Translations under genes and position numbers: made by a program
Notes under the pieces: model-generated
Database searches by the model: none
Told to the model about the DNA's origin: nothing
What the model saw: the letters and a program-made list of their open reading frames with translations, nothing else
NCBI GenBank assembly: GCA_963807865.1
Contig: CAWEDK010000013.1
Location: 62,001-126,000, forward strand
Direction: 5' to 3'
Source of the DNA: VAZQ01 sp963807865
GTDB taxonomy: Bacteria; Pseudomonadota; Alphaproteobacteria; Rhizobiales; Xanthobacteraceae
DNA: 64,000 bases
Shown: one piece after another, positions 36,292 through 45,599 of the stretch
How the letters are laid out: every line of letters starts with the position of its first letter
How positions within the stretch are numbered: the first letter of the stretch is position 1

Positions 36292-38011
36292 ATGGAAAAG
36301 TCGATGACTCAAGGCAAGCCGCCGTCCCAGCCACGCGACATGAAGCTGATCGTCGAGAAGGACGTGGACATTCCGATGCGCGACGGCGCGATACTGTATG
36401 CCGACGTGTTTCGGCCGGATGGAGGCGCCGAGCGCTTTCCTGCCATCATGAACATGGGGCCGTATCAGAAGGACAAGCTGTGGATTCCGCCGGATGACCT
36501 GGAGGAGAAAGCCAATCCCTATCTGGCGTGGGAAACCGCCAATCCGCTGTGGTGGTGTCCGCGCGGCTATGCCTGCGTACGCGTGGACTCGCGCGGCTCG
36601 GGCAAATCGCCGGGCCGATCGGATCCGAACTCGTACCAGGAGGCGGTGGATTTCTACGATGCCATCGAGTGGATCGCGAAACTGCCCTGGTGCTCCGGCA
36701 ATATCGGCACGCTGGGCGTCTCCTATCACGCGAACTCGCCAGTGGCGCGTCGCCAACCTGCAGCCGCCGTCGCTGAAGGCGATCATTCCCTGGGAGGGCC
36801 GCGCCGATCTCTACCGCGACCAGACCTTCCACGGCGGCATTTTCGCGATGGGGTTCCTTCATACTTGGATCGCCACCAACATGGCGCACCACCTGATGGG
36901 CCGGCCGCGCACCTCCAATCCCGACGCGTTCAACAACAACATGCTGTGGGAGTGGGCCAGCCAACAACCTCGATTCGGAGTTCTGGCGCATGCGCAGCGC
37001 GCGCTGGGACAAGATCACGGTGCCGATGTACAGCGTCGGCAACTGGACCGGCGTCGGCCTGCATCTGCGCGGCAACATCGAGGGCTTCATGCACGCAGCC
37101 TCGAAGCACAAGAAGCTGCGGATCCACAGCGGCACCCATTTTCACCCGTTCCATTCCGAGGAAGGCCGCCTCGACCAGCTCCGCTTCTTCGACCACTGGC
37201 TGAAGGGACAGGACACCGGAATCATGGACGAGCCGCCGGTGAAGCTGCATGATCACGGACCGGCGGGGGATCTGAAGGACTACAAATTCCGATTCGAGAA
37301 CGAGTGGCCTATCGCGCGAACGCAATGGACCAAGATGTACCTCAAGCTGAACGCCGAGCAGCAGAACGCGGATGGCAAGCCCGAGGGAGAGTTGCTGCCT
37401 GCGCCAGTGCCGATCGCGAGCAAGACCACCTACCTTGCGAGCCCCCCGACGCATGCCGGCACCGCTCTTCAGCGCCCTCGGTCAACGCAGGGCCGCATCG
37501 GACGAACCGGCATCTCCCTGCTGACGGCGCCGCTGACGGAGGACACCGAAGTCACCGGGCCGATGGTGCTCGTGCTGTGGGTTTCCAGCTCGACGGAAGA
37601 CATGGACATCTTCGCGACAATCCGCAACATCGGACCGGACGGAAAAGACGTCTGGGAGGCCGGCCAGCAGGGCTGGGACGAGGTTCCGGTCGCCAAGGGT
37701 TGGCTGCGCGTCTCTCACCGCAAGCTCGATCGCGGAGCGCTCGCTGCCATACCGGCCCTATCACGCGCACGACGAGCGACAGTGGCTTGCAGCCGGGCGA
37801 GACCGTCGAATGTCATCTGGAAATCTGGCCGAGTTGCATGGTGTTCAAGAAGGGGCACCGTATCCAGCTCGACATTCAGCCGCGCGACGGCGTCGGCTCC
37901 TCGGTCTACCGACACTATCCCGCCGACTACAACATCGGCGCGCAGAACACGATCCACACCGGCGGCAATTGCGAGTCCCATCTGCTGCTGCCGGTCATTC
38001 CCGCGCAATGA
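36292..38011 (+). pseudogene. CocE/NonD-type (peptidase S15) hydrolase, multiply frameshifted
   Basis: Joined across frames this is a ~570-residue S15 acyl hydrolase. N part: VDIPMRDGAILYADVFRPDG, PRGYACVRVDSRGSGKSPG and the nucleophile region IGTLGVSYHAN. Middle: QPPSLKAIIPWEGRADLYRD and THFHPFHSEEGRLDQLRFF. C part: APLTEDTEVTGPMVLVLWVS and CMVFKKGHRIQLDIQPRDG. Frame changes near 36735, 36960, 37740 and 37790 are each cured by deleting one base (for example TCGCCAGTGG to TCGCAGTGG). S15 relatives cleave esters, amides or peptides. Gene probably functional if these are errors. Confidence 0.78.
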
Positions 38012-38095
38012 CAGGTAACGCTGGTGCGCTGGCCTTGAAAACAATGTCTGGGTGAAGGAACGATGGAACCTACTCCTTGAGCTTATCCGAGTGCT

Positions 38096-39908
38096 CTAAA
38101 GAGTGCAGGAGCGAGTATGCTTCATGTGCTCGAGCTTGGTCGGGACGATAACGCAATCGTGGTGACCTCCGTTGCTCGGCCAAATTCCGACCAATTCGTC
38201 GGTCTCGGCGTCGATGAAAGCAATGCCGCTCGATAGCCGCTGGAAGCCGCTGAATACGCCGACCACATATTTGCCATCGTAGGTGATCGCCAGGGTCTGC
38301 ATGTCCGGCCCGATACCCTGAATTTCCTTCTTGATCTTCCAGGTCTTGGTGTCGACCACCATGACGCCGCTGGTCGCCGGCGACGGGTGCAGGATCGACA
38401 GATAGAGCTTTGAGCTGTCCATCGAAAACACCATGTGGAACGGATTTGGGTATTTGCCGCGCCACAACGGGTCCTCCACATGCGCGAGTTTCTTCCACTT
38501 GCGGGGGTCTGGATCGCTGGAATCGAAGATCGAGCAATTGTTCTCGCGCAGATTGTTCATCATGCATAAGAACCGGCCATCGGGAGAGAAGCCCACCTCG
38601 TGACCGGGCGAGAAAATCTTGTCGAACTTCACTTCCCAATGATCTTTGTCGATCCTGGTGACCGGGTACTGGTTCGGAGCGTCCTTGTTGAACTGGAGGA
38701 ACGCCACGGGTTCGAAATTCTTCTCGGCATCGAGAATGAGCTGGCCGCCGCAGAGCCTGATGACGGTCGACGCCCAGCGGCCGCTGGGATGCCAGATGGT
38801 GCCGTCGGCGCCGCAAAGGCCGTGGACGTCGTCGCCCGGAATGGTCCCTTCCTCGACGAACAATTCGCCCATCGGCACCATTTCCCACTCGATCTTCTGA
38901 CCTTTGGTGCCGAAATAGTCGTACTTGCCGGTCGCCGGGTCAGGGTAGATCTTGGAAATCTTGAGGACGCCACCCTTCTGCCAGCCCTCGGCGAGGTTGC
39001 GGACATTAGGCACCCAGTCGTACTTGAGCGCCGCGATTACCTGCGACGTTCTCCGGTCGAAGCACGCCGCGATGTCCTTCTGCCCATCGGTGACGAAATA
39101 GCGATCGGCATTCTTGGGATCGATGGTGACGTGAACGCCGAGACCAAGGCCGGTCGCCTCAGAGACGTTTTCCATCAGCTCCATCTGGGCGCCATCGAAG
39201 CGGACGCGGTAGATATTGAATCCTTCTCCCGGCACCTCGATGTTCGTGGGGATTCCGTAGATCAGTGAATTCTTGCCGCCTTGGGTGCTGTTGATCCACT
39301 CGAATCCCTTGGTTGGGTCGGCGCTCGGGAACGCGCACAGGTGATGCGAGATCGGATTGAAGTCGCCGTAGTTCCAATACGAGATCCAGGCCAACGTCCG
39401 GCCGGTGTTGAGATTGACCGCGTAGGTTCCTCCGGCGAGCTTGGTCGGCATCAGGAGAACCCAATTGCCGAAACTTCGACCGCGAATTTCGGCCTGCGGA
39501 TTGACCAGTTCACGCTCGATATGGTGGCGCTGAGCTTCAGCCGAGGTCGCGCCGCTGTGCATGAGGCCATGGGCCGGCACGTCCTGGCCGGTAATCATTT
39601 CGTGGCCCAGGACAACCGCCTCGCCGACCGCCGCCGTGCCGGCCGCCCATTTCAACAGGCTCCGCCGGTTGACCCGCGATGGTGGAACTGGTTGCGTGCG
39701 CCGGTGGCGCGTCTTGTTGTTGCTGATCGCGAGACTGCTTTTCCTCAAGATATTCCGAAAACTCCGCATGATCCTTCTGCGTGACCTGCGCCGTGCGCTT
39801 GAGAAATGCCTGGACCGGAGTGAGCGCCTTGTCCGCTTCAGCAGTCTCCAAAACTAATTTCGGAAGTTCTGCGGTTTCTTTCAGCTTTGTCTTTCGCCCG
39901 TCGGACAT
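38096..39908 (-). CDS. Thiocyanate-dehydrogenase-like multi-histidine beta-propeller, N-terminal frameshift
   Basis: About 600 residues. Start ATG 39908 (MSDGRKTKLKETAEL, after AAGGAGCGGGCT). One extra base near 39690 moves it into the frame holding a Tat signal (SRVNRRSLLKWAAG) and the propeller. His motifs follow in order: NPISHHLCAF, GLGVHVTID, TIWHPSGRW, SPGHEVGFSPDG, NPFHMVFSM and GGHHDCVIV. Their spacing agrees with copper ligands I remember for Thioalkalivibrio thiocyanate dehydrogenase (TcDH), which oxidises thiocyanate to cyanate and sulfur. The position of one TcDH ligand His is Gln here (DMQTLAIT). Nitrous-oxide-reductase-like or SBP56-like propellers are alternatives. It is last in a four-gene operon, exported to the periplasm. 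Confidence 0.72.
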
Positions 39909-39934
39909 AGCCCGCTCCTTCGTTTCGCTGCCAT

Positions 39935-41338
39935 TCAGTGGGGTGGCATGGGAATCCATACCGGAGGCCTTCCTGAAAACCGCATCCGCTTCAGAACCAC
40001 ATCGTCGGCCACGTCGAACGGCTTCAGGTAAACGTAGTAATTGTCCTTACGCTCGAACACATCGTCCTTCGGAACGCTGCTCGGACTGATCAGCAGCGTC
40101 CCGGAGAAGCGAACGTGCATATAGTTGGGGAGAAGCTGCGTGAAGTTCCGGACCCGCGCATCGAACACATAGCGATAGTTCATCCGATCTTCGATTTTCA
40201 GCACGCCATTGGCGGTTGCCTCGGCCGGGTTCATAGAAATTTCCTGCCACATCGTTCCGACCTGGACGTAGGCGCGCAGGTCCGGCGACATCACGTAGAT
40301 CGGTCCATCGCCGCCGACATTCTGCAGATAGGTTGTCAGTTCGTACCGCCCCTCGCCGAGGTCCGTGACGGACTGCACGTCGCCGCGCAAACTATTGAGC
40401 GCGAAGTGCTGCAGTTTGGCGATGCGCGCAGCCCGATCCCGCACCTGCATGTCCTGGTACTTGCCGACGCCGAGGTAAGCGATCAGGACGGCGCCGAAAA
40501 TGGCCGCTCCCGTCAGCAGGTACGTCGTCACGCCGGACACCAAGCTGCAGCCGAGCAGAATCGGCGCGCGCGGCGCCGCTGCACCCATGACGCTTGGCGG
40601 GCTGTAGACCGGGATTGGCTCAAAGTGCCGCGGCCGGCGCTCCGCCTCGACCGCTACCTTAGGCAGGTCGGTCGTCACCAACGCGCCCTGCCGCATCTCG
40701 TAGACGCGCTGGGCGTGTTTGGCGAGTTCGAGATTGTGCGTCACGAGTATCAGGCCGAAATTCTCGGTCTGCCGCAACTCTTCGAGAAGGTCGATGATGT
40801 CGGCTTCGGAGTCCTCGTCAAGGTCACTGGTCGGTTCGTCGGCCAACAACAGCGGGGGCGAATTGATCAGCGCGCGGGCAACGACAACCCGGCGCTGTTC
40901 GCCGCCGGACAGACTGCCCGGGTAGGCGTCCGCGCGGTGCGCCAACCCGACACGAGCGAGAAGTTCGTACGCGCGCGCAAACGTTGCCTGCGCATCCATT
41001 GTCCGGCCGAGCAGCGCCGGAACCGCGACGTTGTCGACCGCAGTGAGATTCGACAACAGGCTCGGGAACTGGAAGATAAAACCGATATGCCGACAGCGAA
41101 AGTTCGCGAGTTCCACCTCTGAGAGGGCCCAGATATCGCCGCCGTCGAACAGCACCTTGCCCTCGGTCGGCCTGGTGAGGGCGCCGAGCATCGCCAACAG
41201 CGTTGATTTGCCGGAGCCAGACCGGCCAACGATCGAGACGAACTCGCCGCGCCGCATTTCCAGGCTCGCGTGCCGTACGGCGTCGTATCCTGGATCGCTG
41301 CCATATCGCTTGGTCAGCTCCTGCGCCCAGACCGTCAT
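39935..41338 (-). CDS. ABC ATPase fused to a membrane-anchored periplasmic domain
   Basis: 467 residues. Residues 1-~225 are a LolD/MacB-type ATPase: Walker A GRSGSGKST, QFPSLLSNLTAVDNVAVPAL, signature LSGGEQRRVVVARAL, Walker B LLLADEPTSDLD, H-loop LVTHNLELAK. A linker leads to a membrane helix (TTYLLTGAAIFGAVLIAYLG, ~275-295) and ~170 more residues with beta-rich segments (GEGRYELTTYLQNVGGDGPI, LPNYMHVRFSGTLLISP). LolD-class ATPases are normally only ~230 residues, so this fusion is unusual. Its ATG overlaps the FtsX-permease stop (TAATG). It ends 26 bp before the propeller gene. A role in exporting or metallating the propeller is inference. Confidence 0.85.
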   Translation of the reverse strand: MTVWAQELTKRYGSDPGYDAVRHASLEMRRGEFVSIVGRSGSGKSTLLAMLGALTRPTEGKVLFDGGDIWALSEVELANFRCRHIGFIFQFPSLLSNLTAVDNVAVPALLGRTMDAQATFARAYELLARVGLAHRADAYPGSLSGGEQRRVVVARALINSPPLLLADEPTSDLDEDSEADIIDLLEELRQTENFGLILVTHNLELAKHAQRVYEMRQGALVTTDLPKVAVEAERRPRHFEPIPVYSPPSVMGAAAPRAPILLGCSLVSGVTTYLLTGAAIFGAVLIAYLGVGKYQDMQVRDRAARIAKLQHFALNSLRGDVQSVTDLGEGRYELTTYLQNVGGDGPIYVMSPDLRAYVQVGTMWQEISMNPAEATANGVLKIEDRMNYRYVFDARVRNFTQLLPNYMHVRFSGTLLISPSSVPKDDVFERKDNYYVYLKPFDVADDVVLKRMRFSGRPPVWIPMPPH

Positions 41339-42591
41339 TACCGGCCTTCCAACTGAAGGAGCTCATAGGGCGCCATTCGACGCACCCGCCATGCGGGAAG
41401 CAATGCGCCGACGACGCCGAGAATCGCCGAGAACACGATTGCGACGATTGCGCCGGCTTGAAAGATTCCGAGCGGCGGCCAGGAGAACGGGATGCCGAGG
41501 AGGCCGAAGTAAAACCCGAGCGACCGGGCGAACGTCAACAGCACGACCGCGCCGAAGCCGAGACCGGCGAGACCACCCAGGCCGGTGATGATAGCCGCCT
41601 CCACAAGAATAATCGTCATGACCTGATTCGGCTTCGCACCCATCGCGCGCAACAGACCGACTTCACGCTGGCGTTCCCGGACGATGGCAGAGAACAGCAG
41701 GCAGACCAGGATCAGTAGCGCGGCGACCTGAAACACCGTGAAAACGCCAATCCCGATCAGAAGCGTGCTGAGGGCTTGTCGGGAAGAGGTGAGCACGGAA
41801 TTGCCGTCGACGACTTTGGCGTCCGGAATCCGAGCCAGCGCGAACTTGATCTGCTCCGGCTTCGCTCCCGGCGCCAACTGCAGCAGGAAGGCCGAAACTC
41901 GGTCGAGCGACAGATCGGGCGAACAAACATTGGTATGGTCCATGCCGGCGATCGCCTGAGCATCTTCTGCTTTCGCCTCTCGCTTGACCGCGGCGCCGGA
42001 CGTACGACAGAACGAGATGACTTCGGCGAGTGCATCGAAACTGAGGAAATAGGATTCGTCGAATGGACCAACGCCGGTTATTCCGAGCCGACCATAGACA
42101 CTCATCGGCCGGCCGCAGACACTGAGCGTTGCGCCAAGTGTTACAGGGAGACGCCCGCCGGCGATAAGGCCGTCAACCGGCCCAGGTTGCCGTCGCTCGA
42201 GCCACGTCAACACCGAGAAATCGTGCAAGGGATCGAACGCAATGAGATTGACGTAGCGTCCATCAACCAGCGACGGAACAATGCGTTGTGGCGCCACCAT
42301 AGCGACCCCGGGCGTCGCCGCTATTCGTTCTGCAAATTCAGCCGGCAAAGTCTCGTCCGTCGGCTGCACCGTGAGCAAGCTTGAGGTGATGTTCACAAGC
42401 GCCGCACGTGGAACGACAATGAGGTCGGCACCCATGCGCGAGAAACTGGTCGCAATCCCCTCTTGCAACGCCCAGCCGGCGACAAAGCTGGCGAAGCCAA
42501 TGCCGACACAAAGCATCACCGCCAGTCCTAGAAATATCGCCCGTAACCGGCGGCGCCCGACGTTTTGCGCCGCCAATCGGACCAACAACAA
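41338..42591 (-). CDS. FtsX-like ABC permease (MacB/LolC family)
   Basis: 417 residues. Layout of a four-helix FtsX permease: N-terminal helix AIFLGLAVMLCVGIGFASF, a large periplasmic domain (~45-270), then three C-terminal helices (VAALLILVCLLFSAI, AAIITGLGGLAGLGFGAVV, IVAIVFSAILGVVGALLPA). The coupling region is RQREVGLLRAMGAKPNQVM. Such mechanotransmitting permeases drive periplasmic work rather than import. The partner ATPase is the next gene, with overlapping stop and start. Confidence 0.88.
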   Translation of the reverse strand: MLLVRLAAQNVGRRRLRAIFLGLAVMLCVGIGFASFVAGWALQEGIATSFSRMGADLIVVPRAALVNITSSLLTVQPTDETLPAEFAERIAATPGVAMVAPQRIVPSLVDGRYVNLIAFDPLHDFSVLTWLERRQPGPVDGLIAGGRLPVTLGATLSVCGRPMSVYGRLGITGVGPFDESYFLSFDALAEVISFCRTSGAAVKREAKAEDAQAIAGMDHTNVCSPDLSLDRVSAFLLQLAPGAKPEQIKFALARIPDAKVVDGNSVLTSSRQALSTLLIGIGVFTVFQVAALLILVCLLFSAIVRERQREVGLLRAMGAKPNQVMTIILVEAAIITGLGGLAGLGFGAVVLLTFARSLGFYFGLLGIPFSWPPLGIFQAGAIVAIVFSAILGVVGALLPAWRVRRMAPYELLQLEGR

Positions 42592-42690
42592 ATGATCGTG
42601 CCAGCTTCGCAGGACGTTCTCCCGATCCTCAGCAACGAGGCACCGCTAAGAGCGGATGATTCCCAGCGGCCCGTGACAGCGGAGGCGAAA

Positions 42691-43347
42691 CTAGTTGAGG
42701 CCAGGGCGCTCTCCGAGGAGAGCGTCCCGGGCCTCATCGATCTTCACCTTCAGGTACTGTGTGCCTCCGAACTCCGGGCTGACCCTTTGCTCGAGGCGGC
42801 GATGTGCTTCCACGATCTCTTGCGCGCTTGCAGTGGAACTGAGTCCAAGAACTTCCAGTGCTTCATCGAGCGGCATGCGCATACATAAAGCTGGCGGATC
42901 CACCGGCCCGCCTATACCCAAACCGATCGGCCTGGGCACAGCGTGGTGCTCAGCTTGCTTCAGATATGCCCTCAACACCGCAATGGACTGCTTCACCAAC
43001 TCCGAATCAGGTAGATCGCGCCCCTTTGACTGGCCATCCGAGGCGACATCCACGGTGCGTCGCACGCGGCCAATATTTAGCGGAGCAAATTGGACGCGCC
43101 AGCGTGATGCGGCCTGAAAGAGTACGGGCAGCATAAAGGCAGCCAGCATCATCGCGAGCGTCCATCGGCCAGTCGCAATGAGCCACACCAGGATCGTCAG
43201 CGCGAGAACAACGAAGGCGACCAAGGCCCAACGACCTACATTGATGATCGCACGCGGATCGGCAGTAAGAATCCAGTCGCCCACCTTGATTGCGGACACG
43301 AACAAAGAAAGCCCGAATGTTGCGTAGGCTACCGTCGTCAAGTCCAT
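42691..43347 (-). CDS. Membrane protein with degenerate J-like domain (Pam16/TIM14-type)
   Basis: 218 residues from ATG 43347. Three hydrophobic segments lie in the first ~90 residues (MDLTTVAYATFGLSLFVSAI, WALVAFVVLALTILVWLIA, WTLAMMLAAFMLPVLF). The C-terminal ~60 residues read EALEVLGLSSTASAQEIVEA, HRRLEQRVSPEFGGTQYLK, KIDEARDALL. This is the J-domain pattern of TIM14-like proteins, but the HPD that stimulates Hsp70 is SPE. It is first in the operon with the FtsX permease, ATPase and propeller. Possibly an assembly or scaffold factor. Confidence 0.75.
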   Translation of the reverse strand: MDLTTVAYATFGLSLFVSAIKVGDWILTADPRAIINVGRWALVAFVVLALTILVWLIATGRWTLAMMLAAFMLPVLFQAASRWRVQFAPLNIGRVRRTVDVASDGQSKGRDLPDSELVKQSIAVLRAYLKQAEHHAVPRPIGLGIGGPVDPPALCMRMPLDEALEVLGLSSTASAQEIVEAHRRLEQRVSPEFGGTQYLKVKIDEARDALLGERPGLN

Positions 43348-43803
43348 GAGAGACAGCCCTCTCCCATCAAGCAAGATGCTGCGCTCGAGTTGAGCTCTTC
43401 GTGGCAGCATTCGACCGTTCAGCGATGCTTTTGAACGAACGACGATCCCTAATTCCACGCGGATCAAACAATATCCGGGACGCGCGAATTCGGCCAGCCG
43501 AAACCTGCCGATATCAACTTGTTCCATCGCATGGCGGCGTTGATCGGCAATCTCATCCGTCGGATCGACACAATTCGTTTACATTCTGCAACCACCTGGC
43601 TCGGCGGACTTATCCTTGCGATCCGAACGGGGGCACTGCATCAGAATGAGCGAAAATAAGACGCAAGGCTAAGTCATGCGGCTGACATAACAGGAAGTGG
43701 CCATTTGCTCGCGAAGAGGGGGATGAAATTGTAGTTTGGCAAATTATGTCACACCGTCTTGCACGTGGGTTGAAAGCCACCGCGCCGCAGACGAGCCGTC
43801 ACC
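43348..43803. other. Intergenic region upstream of the TcDH-like operon
   Basis: Separates the ThDP-enzyme gene stop (43804) from the J-like membrane protein start (43347), both leftward. It should contain the operon promoter. No hairpin with a T tract, repeat or credible gene was found. Confidence 0.5.
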
Positions 43804-45522
43804 TTATAACGGTCGTTTCCTCGCCTCATCGGGAACCAGAGCGTTGATGATAGCTGAGCGGCCGGCGCCAACCGTGGAGAGCGCCTGTTTCAGACTGTCC
43901 TCGAACTCGTCGGCTGACTTCACGCTGGCGCCAAAGAAGCCGAAAGGAGCGCCGAGTTCATCGAATGCCGGCGCATCGATTTTGACGCCGAAGTCGTAGC
44001 CTTGCCGGCTCGCGACTCCGTCTGGATAGAAGAGCTGATGGCCACCCTTCATCGAGGCGTAGCTGCTGTTGTTCAGCACGACAATAAGCAGCGGCAATCC
44101 GTATTGCTTCGCGGCGCCGAACGCCTGAACGATCGGATTGTAGAGCATGCTGCCGTCACCAACGAAGAAAACCACCGGCCTGTCGGGTGCGGCAAGCTTG
44201 ATTCCGAGCGATATGCCGAGTCCCTGACCCAACCCGCCGCCGTTGTGCCGAAAGAATGACTGTGGCCGGTTGAGCGGAAGGTGCTGGCGTAGCGTTATCG
44301 CGTGCGTGATCGTTTCCTCCACATAGATCGTCTCCGGCGGCATCGACTTCGTCATGATCTCGCAGATCGCCGGCACATTGAGGAGGTTATCGCGTCGGGC
44401 CGCGAGCCGTTGGTTACGGGTCTCGGCGCAGAACCGGTCGTGCGTTTCGCGCCACTTGCGTCTCCGCGCCTCGACGACGCCCTCGTCGACACCAATGCTT
44501 GTTATTTCGTCAACCAGCATGGAAAGCGTGGCGGCGATATCGCCCTCGAGATACTCGTCGGCCTGAAGATTCTGGTAGATCAGCCAGTCCTTCATCGGAT
44601 GCTCGTTCAGCGCGACAATCCGACCGGAAGTGCGCCGGCGCGAGGGCGGATACCATGGCGTTCGACCTCCGACGAGCACGACCAAATCAGCGGCTTCAAG
44701 ATGCTGAAAGGCACCCACACCGAGCCAGAGAGGGTGCTCGTAGGGAAAATTTGCACAGCTCGCACCCGGGCTCCCGACGACGGGAATCGCCAGCGTCTCG
44801 GCAAATCTCACCAGCGCGGCGAACAACTCCGCATCGATCCCGGCATGCTCGGCGACGATGACGGGGTTGCGCGATTGCACGAGCTCTCGCGCCAGCTGGC
44901 CGATGCGTTCCGCGGTCGGCACCTTCTTGGGCGCCGCCGGCACCAGGGCCGACGAGCCGTTCTGCGCCCAATCCTGAAGCAGGTACTCCATGGGCACGTC
45001 CAAGTGCACCGGCCCTTGCGGCGTCCGCACGGCCATTTCGCCTGCGCGAATAACGCTATGATAGAGCGTCACGGCGCTGGAAACGCGGCCGGCCCATTTG
45101 ACGAGCGGCGAGACCAGCTGGTTTGAGCCACCGACGCTGACGCCGGCATACCACTGCGGCTCCATGGGCTGGGCCGGATCCTCGCCGAGCGTCACGGATT
45201 CTCCGGAGAGAACCACGATCGGAACCTCCGCGCGCATCGCGCCGTAGAGACCCAGTGATCCCTGAAGCGTTCCGGCGGCAGCATGCAGAAGCACCGCCTG
45301 CACGCGCCCGGTCATCATCGTGAAGCCGGTTGCGATGTTAACCGCGAGGGTTTCGTGCCAGCACTGGATAAACTTTGGACCTGAGAGTCCGTCTTGTTTC
45401 TGCCGGCTCAAAGCCTCCCACATCGGAGACCATTCGGACCCGGGCGATGAGACAATGTACTCGATGTTGAGCTTGCGAAGGGCTTCGAGAACGGCCTCGC
45501 CGCCATCTAGACGATTTTTCAT
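43804..45522 (-). CDS. Thiamine-diphosphate-dependent enzyme (acetolactate synthase/benzoylformate decarboxylase family)
   Basis: 572 residues, three-domain ThDP architecture. N-terminal PYR domain: IVSSPGSEWSPMWEALSR, with catalytic Glu in CWHETLAVNIATGF. Middle: IVAEHAGIDAELFAALVRF. C-terminal ThDP domain: FRHNGGGLGQGLGISLGIKL, cofactor motif FFVGDGSMLYNPIV through IVVLNNSSYAS. Length suits a decarboxylase or lyase of 2-oxo acids; substrate not readable. Bug gene 45600 lies 77 bp upstream on the same strand. Confidence 0.88.
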   Translation of the reverse strand: MKNRLDGGEAVLEALRKLNIEYIVSSPGSEWSPMWEALSRQKQDGLSGPKFIQCWHETLAVNIATGFTMMTGRVQAVLLHAAAGTLQGSLGLYGAMRAEVPIVVLSGESVTLGEDPAQPMEPQWYAGVSVGGSNQLVSPLVKWAGRVSSAVTLYHSVIRAGEMAVRTPQGPVHLDVPMEYLLQDWAQNGSSALVPAAPKKVPTAERIGQLARELVQSRNPVIVAEHAGIDAELFAALVRFAETLAIPVVGSPGASCANFPYEHPLWLGVGAFQHLEAADLVVLVGGRTPWYPPSRRRTSGRIVALNEHPMKDWLIYQNLQADEYLEGDIAATLSMLVDEITSIGVDEGVVEARRRKWRETHDRFCAETRNQRLAARRDNLLNVPAICEIMTKSMPPETIYVEETITHAITLRQHLPLNRPQSFFRHNGGGLGQGLGISLGIKLAAPDRPVVFFVGDGSMLYNPIVQAFGAAKQYGLPLLIVVLNNSSYASMKGGHQLFYPDGVASRQGYDFGVKIDAPAFDELGAPFGFFGASVKSADEFEDSLKQALSTVGAGRSAIINALVPDEARKRPL

Positions 45523-45599
45523 GGAATGAAATCAATCGGTACGTGCGGTTGATCGGGCCGCCGCCACTCTCACTGGCGGCTTCATGTTCGTGGCGAGAA

